Source: Bacillota bacterium (GTDB lineage: Bacteria; Bacillota; Sulfobacillia; JABLXB01). From it: 7,997 nucleotides of DNA. The DNA is taken from assembly GCA_024653225.1 (NCBI GenBank), contig JANLGA010000028.1, positions 1-7,997 on the forward strand. Reading direction: 5' to 3'. Every line of letters starts with the position of its first letter. The stretch's first letter is position 1. Shown piece after piece: positions 4,219-7,997 of this stretch. The notes beneath the pieces were generated by a model. The model was not told the origin of the DNA and did no database searches. It was given only the letters and a program-made list of their open reading frames with translations. Made by a program: the position numbers and the translations under genes.

Positions 4219-6613
4219 TCCCGATAGGGTCCGGTGGATGAGAGAGAAGCTGTTAATGTCGCCGCGGACCGTCCGGCCGGAGCGGGCGGTCATTGTGACC
4301 AGGTCGTACCGGGCGACTGAAGGGGAGCCGATAGTACTGCGGCGGGCCAAGGCGCTCTCAGCGGTCCTGAGCGAGATCCCGATCGTCATCGGCGACGGGG
4401 AAATGATCGTCGGCACACAGGCTGGGGGCCCGCGGTGGATATCCCTGTTCCCCGAGATGTCCATTGACTGGCTCGAGGCGGAGTTGCTTCAAGGGGTGGC
4501 CAGCGATGCCCCGGCGGCCGCGGGCGGGGAGACGCAATGCGGGACCCGAACGACCACCGTGAGGGCGGCCGCGGAGACCGTGGCCGCTTTGCCCAAAACG
4601 ATCGAATACTGGCGCGGGAGGACGCTGAAAGAGGCGATACTGGCCAGATATCCCGAGTCCGTGAAGGTCGCCCGCGAAGCGGGTTTGTTCGTGGCGACTC
4701 ACCTGGAGGACAGTGGCCTGGGGCACGTGCTCCTGAGTTTTCCGCGCGTGCTCAGCGACGGCCTTCGCCGCGTCAGCGATGACTGCAGGAGCCGGTTGGC
4801 ATCGGCGGACCCATCGAATCCGGACGACATGAGGAAGGCGCACTTTTGGCAAGCCGCAGTCGTCGCCTTGGAAGCGGTCATCAGGTTCGCGCGCAGGCAC
4901 GCCGATCTGGCCGGGCGTCTCGCCGACGCCGAGACGGACCCGGAGAGGAGGCGCGAGCTCCTCGCGGTCAAGCGCGTGTGCGAGCGGGTGCCCGAGTACC
5001 CGCCGTCCGGCTTCCACGAGGCGCTACAGTCCGTCTGGTTCGCGCACCTTTCGGTCTTCATAGAGCAGAACGGGGGAGGAAGCTCCCTCGGACGGCTGGA
5101 CCAGTACCTGTATCCCTTCTATGTCGCCGATCTCCGACGCGGGGTCCTGACCAGGAACGAGGCGCTGGAGCTCATATGCCTGTTCTATCTCAAGCTGTTC
5201 GACGTGGAGAAGGCGAGACCGCTTCATCGTTCCACTATGCACGCCGGCCTCAACAGGGACCACAACATCACCCTCGGAGGCCTTGACGCCGACGGTCGCG
5301 ACTCCACCAACGAACTCACCGAGTTATTCCTCGAAGCCGAGGAGATCACCCGCTTGCCGGAGCCCCAGATCACCCTCAGGGTGTCGGGTCGGTCGCCCGA
5401 GCGCATCCTGCTGAAGGCCGCGCGGCTGATCGCCGCGGGGGGAGGCAAACCCCAGCTGCTCGGGGACAACACGGTGATCCAGTCCGTGCTGCATAGGGGC
5501 ATTCCGCTGTCCGAAGCGCGCGACTATTGCCCGATCGGCTGCGTCGAGAACGACGTGATCGGGGGATGGAACAGGTGTAACGCGGGCTACGTGAACATCC
5601 CGAAGGCGCTGGAACTTGCCCTGAACCGGGGACGCGACCCGCGACTCGGCCGGCGGGTCGGCCCGGAGACCCCGGATCCCCTCTCGTTTCGGGACGCCGG
5701 GGACCTGTTGCGGGCGTTTCGAGTACAGCTAGCGCACGCGGTCGACCAAATCGTGACCGTCAACAACATCGTGGACGAAGTCAACGCCGAGATCATGCCC
5801 TACCCGTACATCTCCAGCCTCGTCCCGGGATGCGTAGAGAGCGGTCGCGACGTCACGGCCGGCGGGGCGAAATACAACTGGACCGGCGTCCTCGGGGTGG
5901 GCGTCGCCAACACGGCAAACTCAATAGAGGCCGTTGATCACCTGGTCTTCCGCACCGGCAGGTTGAGCATGGAAGCGCTTCTCGACGCATTGCGGTCCGA
6001 CTTCGCGGACCCGGTGGTGCGCAAAATGTGTCTGGACGCGCCAAAATACGGCAATGACGTGGATTCGGTGGACCTCCTCGCGCACGAGGTGTTCGACATG
6101 TTCGCCGACGAACTCGAGAGACACACGGACTACAGGGGAGGCCGATACGTGCCGGGCGCGTACTCTCTGACATCGAATGTGTCGCTCGGGTACGTGACCG
6201 GGGCCACCCCGGACGGCAGGAAGGCGGGGCAGGCCCTCGCGGAGGGCATTTCACCGAGCCAGGGCACGGACAAGAAGGGGCCCACGGCCGTCATGCAGTC
6301 GGTGGCCAAGATAGACCTCGTGCGTGCGACGAACGGCGTCATACTCAACCAGAAATTCAGCCCGGGCATACTGCGCAGTGACGAGGACATTCGCAGGTTC
6401 GTTCAGCTTTGCAGGACGTTCCTGTGCTCCCTCGGGGGCCTTCACGTGCAGTTCAACGTGATCTCGGCGGAGACCCTCCGCGACGCGCAGAAGAACCCCG
6501 AGAAGTACCGCGACTTGCTCATCCGCGTCACCGGCTACAGCGCGTTCTTCACTGACTTGGATCCCGAAATCCAGGAGGACATCATAGCACGAACCGAACA
6601 GGGTGGATTCTGA
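4202..6613 (+). CDS. Glycyl radical enzyme (pyruvate formate-lyase-like), substrate unknown
   Basis: This is a complete 803-residue glycyl radical enzyme. An N-terminal PFL-like domain is followed by the active-site loop YCPIGCVEN, with the predicted thiyl cysteine C447 and acid/base E449 (the CxE pattern of dehydratase, lyase and decarboxylase members; PFL itself has adjacent cysteines). The C-terminal radical loop is RVTGYSAFF with G778. Other family landmarks are GRLDQYLYPFY (297-307), NITLGGLDADGRDSTNEL (355-372), GGGKPQLLGDN (413-423), GVANTANS (567-574) and DGRKAGQALAEGISPS (671-686). From memory of glycerol dehydratase, H175 matches its His164, but its His281/Ser282 become G292/G293 and its Asp447 aligns with R458. 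A diol dehydratase function is therefore doubtful. The GTG start at 4202 has AAGGAG 10 nt upstream and gives the usual N-terminal RxxxxREKLL helix. It overlaps deoC by 17 nt. An activating radical SAM enzyme is required but not present in this window. The enzyme would be oxygen-sensitive. Confidence 0.93.
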   Translation: MAALRDPDRVRWMREKLLMSPRTVRPERAVIVTRSYRATEGEPIVLRRAKALSAVLSEIPIVIGDGEMIVGTQAGGPRWISLFPEMSIDWLEAELLQGVASDAPAAAGGETQCGTRTTTVRAAAETVAALPKTIEYWRGRTLKEAILARYPESVKVAREAGLFVATHLEDSGLGHVLLSFPRVLSDGLRRVSDDCRSRLASADPSNPDDMRKAHFWQAAVVALEAVIRFARRHADLAGRLADAETDPERRRELLAVKRVCERVPEYPPSGFHEALQSVWFAHLSVFIEQNGGGSSLGRLDQYLYPFYVADLRRGVLTRNEALELICLFYLKLFDVEKARPLHRSTMHAGLNRDHNITLGGLDADGRDSTNELTELFLEAEEITRLPEPQITLRVSGRSPERILLKAARLIAAGGGKPQLLGDNTVIQSVLHRGIPLSEARDYCPIGCVENDVIGGWNRCNAGYVNIPKALELALNRGRDPRLGRRVGPETPDPLSFRDAGDLLRAFRVQLAHAVDQIVTVNNIVDEVNAEIMPYPYISSLVPGCVESGRDVTAGGAKYNWTGVLGVGVANTANSIEAVDHLVFRTGRLSMEALLDALRSDFADPVVRKMCLDAPKYGNDVDSVDLLAHEVFDMFADELERHTDYRGGRYVPGAYSLTSNVSLGYVTGATPDGRKAGQALAEGISPSQGTDKKGPTAVMQSVAKIDLVRATNGVILNQKFSPGILRSDEDIRRFVQLCRTFLCSLGGLHVQFNVISAETLRDAQKNPEKYRDLLIRVTGYSAFFTDLDPEIQEDIIARTEQGGF

Positions 6614-6784
6614 GCCTGCCCCGGAAGAGTCTCGCGCCCGCGGCGCCGTCGAGGTAACGCGAATCCGTGGCCGATCGAAAGGACGCCGGAGCGTCGGTTT
6701 GGCCGGTTTGGATAAAGGAAACCCGGCTTCGCCCTCAAAATCGTCAAGAAAAGAAACGAAGCAAATCGGCGAGAGGGTGATATC
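6614..6784 (+). other. Intergenic region before pyrB, with a hairpin and a tandem 8-mer
   Basis: This 171-nt gap separates the glycyl radical enzyme from pyrB. A perfect 5-bp stem with a 4-nt loop (GACGC-CGGA-GCGTC, 6682-6695) is followed by CGGTTTGG twice (6695-6702 and 6704-6711, 9-nt period). The hairpin could be a weak terminator, but only short T-triplets follow. From about 6712 onward the sequence becomes A-rich up to the pyrB SD (AGAGGGTG, about 6771-6778). I see no convincing promoter and no PyrR-type binding loop or attenuator, so whether pyrB has its own promoter or reads through from deoC is open. Confidence 0.4.
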
Positions 6785-7714
6785 GTGCCACTGGACAAGC
6801 GAGGATTGCTCGGCATTTACGGGCTCACGCGGGATGACATAATGGGAATCCTGGACCTTGCCCGGGAGTACAAGGCGAGGGTCGAGCGCGAGGGGTTCAA
6901 GCATTGCGACAAGTTCAAGGACTACACCGTCGCGAACCTGTTTCTCGAGCCGAGCACGAGGACGAGGTTCTCATTCGAGCAGGCCGAGAAAGCGCTCGGA
7001 GCCCGAGTACTGAACTTCCAGGGGCAGGGGTCGAGCATGGCCAAGGGAGAAAGCTTCGCCGACACCTGCAGGACCATCGAAGCGATTGGGGCGGACCTGC
7101 TGGTCATCAGGAGTCCCGTTCCAGGGTCCCAAGAGTTCGCCGCGAACATGCTGAAAATCCCCGTGATAAACGCGGGCGACGGGCAGCACGAGCATCCTAC
7201 CCAGGCCTTGCTCGACGCCCTTACGATGATGGAATACAAGGGCGACCTCAGGCAGAAGACCGTCTTGCGCGTGGGGGATATTTCCCACTCGCGCAGCGCA
7301 AGGTCTGAGTTGTTCACTATGAAAGCCCTCGGCGCGGACTTCGTCATGTGCGGACCCCCCAACTTCGTCCTGCCGGAGTACTACGGCAAGCTGGGCGCGA
7401 GGGTCACCCACGATCTCGATTCGGTGATCGGGACGGCCGACATCATCCGCACCTCGAGGATTCAGCGAGAGCGGTTCCAGAAGATGTTCATGCAACCCGG
7501 CGAGTTCTTCTCGATGTACCAATTGAACCTCAAGACATTGGCGAAGTGCAAGAAGGACGTCCTCATCATGCACGGCGCACCGCTGAGGCGCGGGGAGGAG
7601 ATCATCAGCGAGGTTGCCGACGGGCCGAACAGCGCGATATTCCCGGCCATGCGAAACGGGGTATACGTCCGGATGGCGCTCATTGACATATTCCTCGGAG
7701 GTGGGCTGAAGTGA
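6785..7714 (+). CDS. pyrB: Aspartate carbamoyltransferase catalytic chain
   Basis: This 309-residue enzyme condenses carbamoyl phosphate with L-aspartate, the committed step of de novo pyrimidine synthesis. The carbamoyl-phosphate loop is EPSTRTRFSFE (55-65). The neighbouring-subunit loop GSSMAKGES (82-90) supplies S/K residues. HPTQALLDAL (137-146) and GDISHSRSARS (164-174) are the family's other ligand motifs. R225 in TSRIQRERF corresponds to the aspartate-binding arginine. The C-terminal SEVADGPNSAIFPAMRNGVYVRMAL segment is typical. The loop usually written HPxP reads HGAPLRRG here (263-270): the first proline is glycine while the second is kept. Translation starts at GTG 6785 with AGAGGGTG about 6 nt upstream. 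The stop codon overlaps the pyrC start by 4 nt. A regulatory chain (pyrI) is not seen between pyrB and pyrC, in line with the unregulated trimeric type common in Gram-positive bacteria. Confidence 0.96.
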   Translation: MPLDKRGLLGIYGLTRDDIMGILDLAREYKARVEREGFKHCDKFKDYTVANLFLEPSTRTRFSFEQAEKALGARVLNFQGQGSSMAKGESFADTCRTIEAIGADLLVIRSPVPGSQEFAANMLKIPVINAGDGQHEHPTQALLDALTMMEYKGDLRQKTVLRVGDISHSRSARSELFTMKALGADFVMCGPPNFVLPEYYGKLGARVTHDLDSVIGTADIIRTSRIQRERFQKMFMQPGEFFSMYQLNLKTLAKCKKDVLIMHGAPLRRGEEIISEVADGPNSAIFPAMRNGVYVRMALIDIFLGGGLK

Positions 7715-7997
7715 GTCTCATCATCAAGGGCGGGAGGGTAATCGATCCCGCCAGTTCGATAGATGACACCCTGGACATCCTGGTCTCGGGGAGGACGATT
7801 CAGCGAATCGGCAAGAATCTGCGGGATGACGGGGCGGAAGTGATAGACGCCGCCGACAAGATCGTCTGCCCCGGCTTTGTGGATATTCACACTCATCTCA
7901 GGGAGCCCGGGTACACCCAGCACGAGACGATCTACAGCGCCACTCGCGCCGCCGCCATGGGTGGGTTCACCTCCGTGACCGCGATGCCGAACACGAA
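7711..7997 (+). CDS. pyrC: Dihydroorotase (5' part only)
   Basis: This is the first 95 residues of a dihydroorotase, the amidohydrolase that cyclises carbamoyl aspartate to dihydroorotate right after the PyrB step. The small N-terminal beta domain (LIIKGGRVIDP, DILVSGRTIQRIG) leads into the metal site: PGFVDIHTHLREPGY with H60 and H62, the first two zinc ligands, and R64 for substrate carboxylate. TSVTAMPNT (88-95) continues the barrel with the conserved asparagine N94. This is the long, B. subtilis-type dihydroorotase rather than the short E. coli PyrC type. The start is GTG 7711, overlapping the pyrB stop (GTGA), with GGAGGTG (7697-7703) 7 nt upstream, so the two genes are translationally coupled. 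The carbamylated lysine and later ligands lie past the right edge. Confidence 0.95.
   Translation, partial: MSLIIKGGRVIDPASSIDDTLDILVSGRTIQRIGKNLRDDGAEVIDAADKIVCPGFVDIHTHLREPGYTQHETIYSATRAAAMGGFTSVTAMPNT

Noticed and set aside
5828..5842. Second GCVE sequence in the GRE (residues 543-546) as an alternative active-site cysteine
   Set aside because: It lies in the conserved segment before the GGAKYNWTG motif; the thiyl cysteine of the family is the one in PIGCVEN at 446-449.
4202..6613. Calling the GRE a glycerol or propanediol dehydratase
   Set aside because: Three of the residues I recall as essential for diol dehydration are replaced, and no propanediol or glycerol pathway genes are adjacent.
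3520..6613. Bacterial microcompartment locus, because GREs and aldehyde enzymes often occur in one
   Set aside because: No shell-protein gene, no aldehyde dehydrogenase and no clear encapsulation peptide are visible in the window.
6614..6784. PyrR-type attenuator or pyr riboswitch ahead of pyrB
   Set aside because: No PyrR-binding-loop consensus and no terminator/antiterminator pair with a T-tract could be found.
6603..6842. 79-codon frame bridging the GRE end and pyrB
   Set aside because: It overlaps pyrB out of frame, has no SD of note and no recognisable content.
1..7997. CRISPR arrays, tRNA/rRNA genes, insertion sequences or phage genes
   Set aside because: No regularly spaced repeats, RNA-gene folds, transposase motifs or integrase genes were seen on either strand.

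Overview
The window reads as chromosomal DNA from a GC-rich bacterium. It has several GTG starts, clear Shine-Dalgarno (SD) sequences, sigma-70/sigma-A type promoters and a pyrB-pyrC overlap. The glycyl radical enzyme points to an anaerobic or facultative lifestyle. A high-GC anaerobic Bacillota lineage would fit, but this is inference, because there is no rRNA or marker gene to place it.

Layout. Everything left of about 3.24 kb is on the minus strand and everything right of about 3.5 kb is on the plus strand, with a divergent control region between. From left to right: (1) a MarR-family repressor with its own promoter, followed by the start of a DrrA-type ABC transporter ATPase that runs off the left edge; this looks like a self-regulated efflux operon. 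(2) A minus-strand pair, a Cu/Zn superoxide dismutase followed by a fumarate reductase/L-aspartate oxidase family flavoprotein. (3) A divergent region of about 280 bp with a good plus-strand promoter, a roughly 210-nt deoC leader with hairpins, and a doubtful 30-codon ORF. (4) A plus-strand run of deoC (deoxyribose-phosphate aldolase), overlapping by 17 nt with a complete 803-aa glycyl radical enzyme. (5) After a 171-nt gap, pyrB (aspartate carbamoyltransferase), overlapping by 4 nt with pyrC (dihydroorotase), which runs off the right edge.

How they may work together. The most interesting unit is deoC plus the glycyl radical enzyme (GRE). The GRE keeps the radical glycine, the thiyl cysteine and the CxE glutamate. 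It lacks the residues that I recall as defining B12-independent glycerol/propanediol dehydratase, so its substrate is open. DeoC makes or consumes acetaldehyde, and two known GRE reactions (choline lyase, isethionate lyase) release acetaldehyde. A GRE-aldehyde-aldolase channel is therefore a testable idea, not a demonstrated one. The GRE activating enzyme is not in this window. The neighbouring SOD-flavoprotein pair fits protection of oxygen-sensitive enzymes against superoxide from an autoxidising flavoprotein. pyrB and pyrC catalyse two consecutive steps of de novo pyrimidine synthesis.
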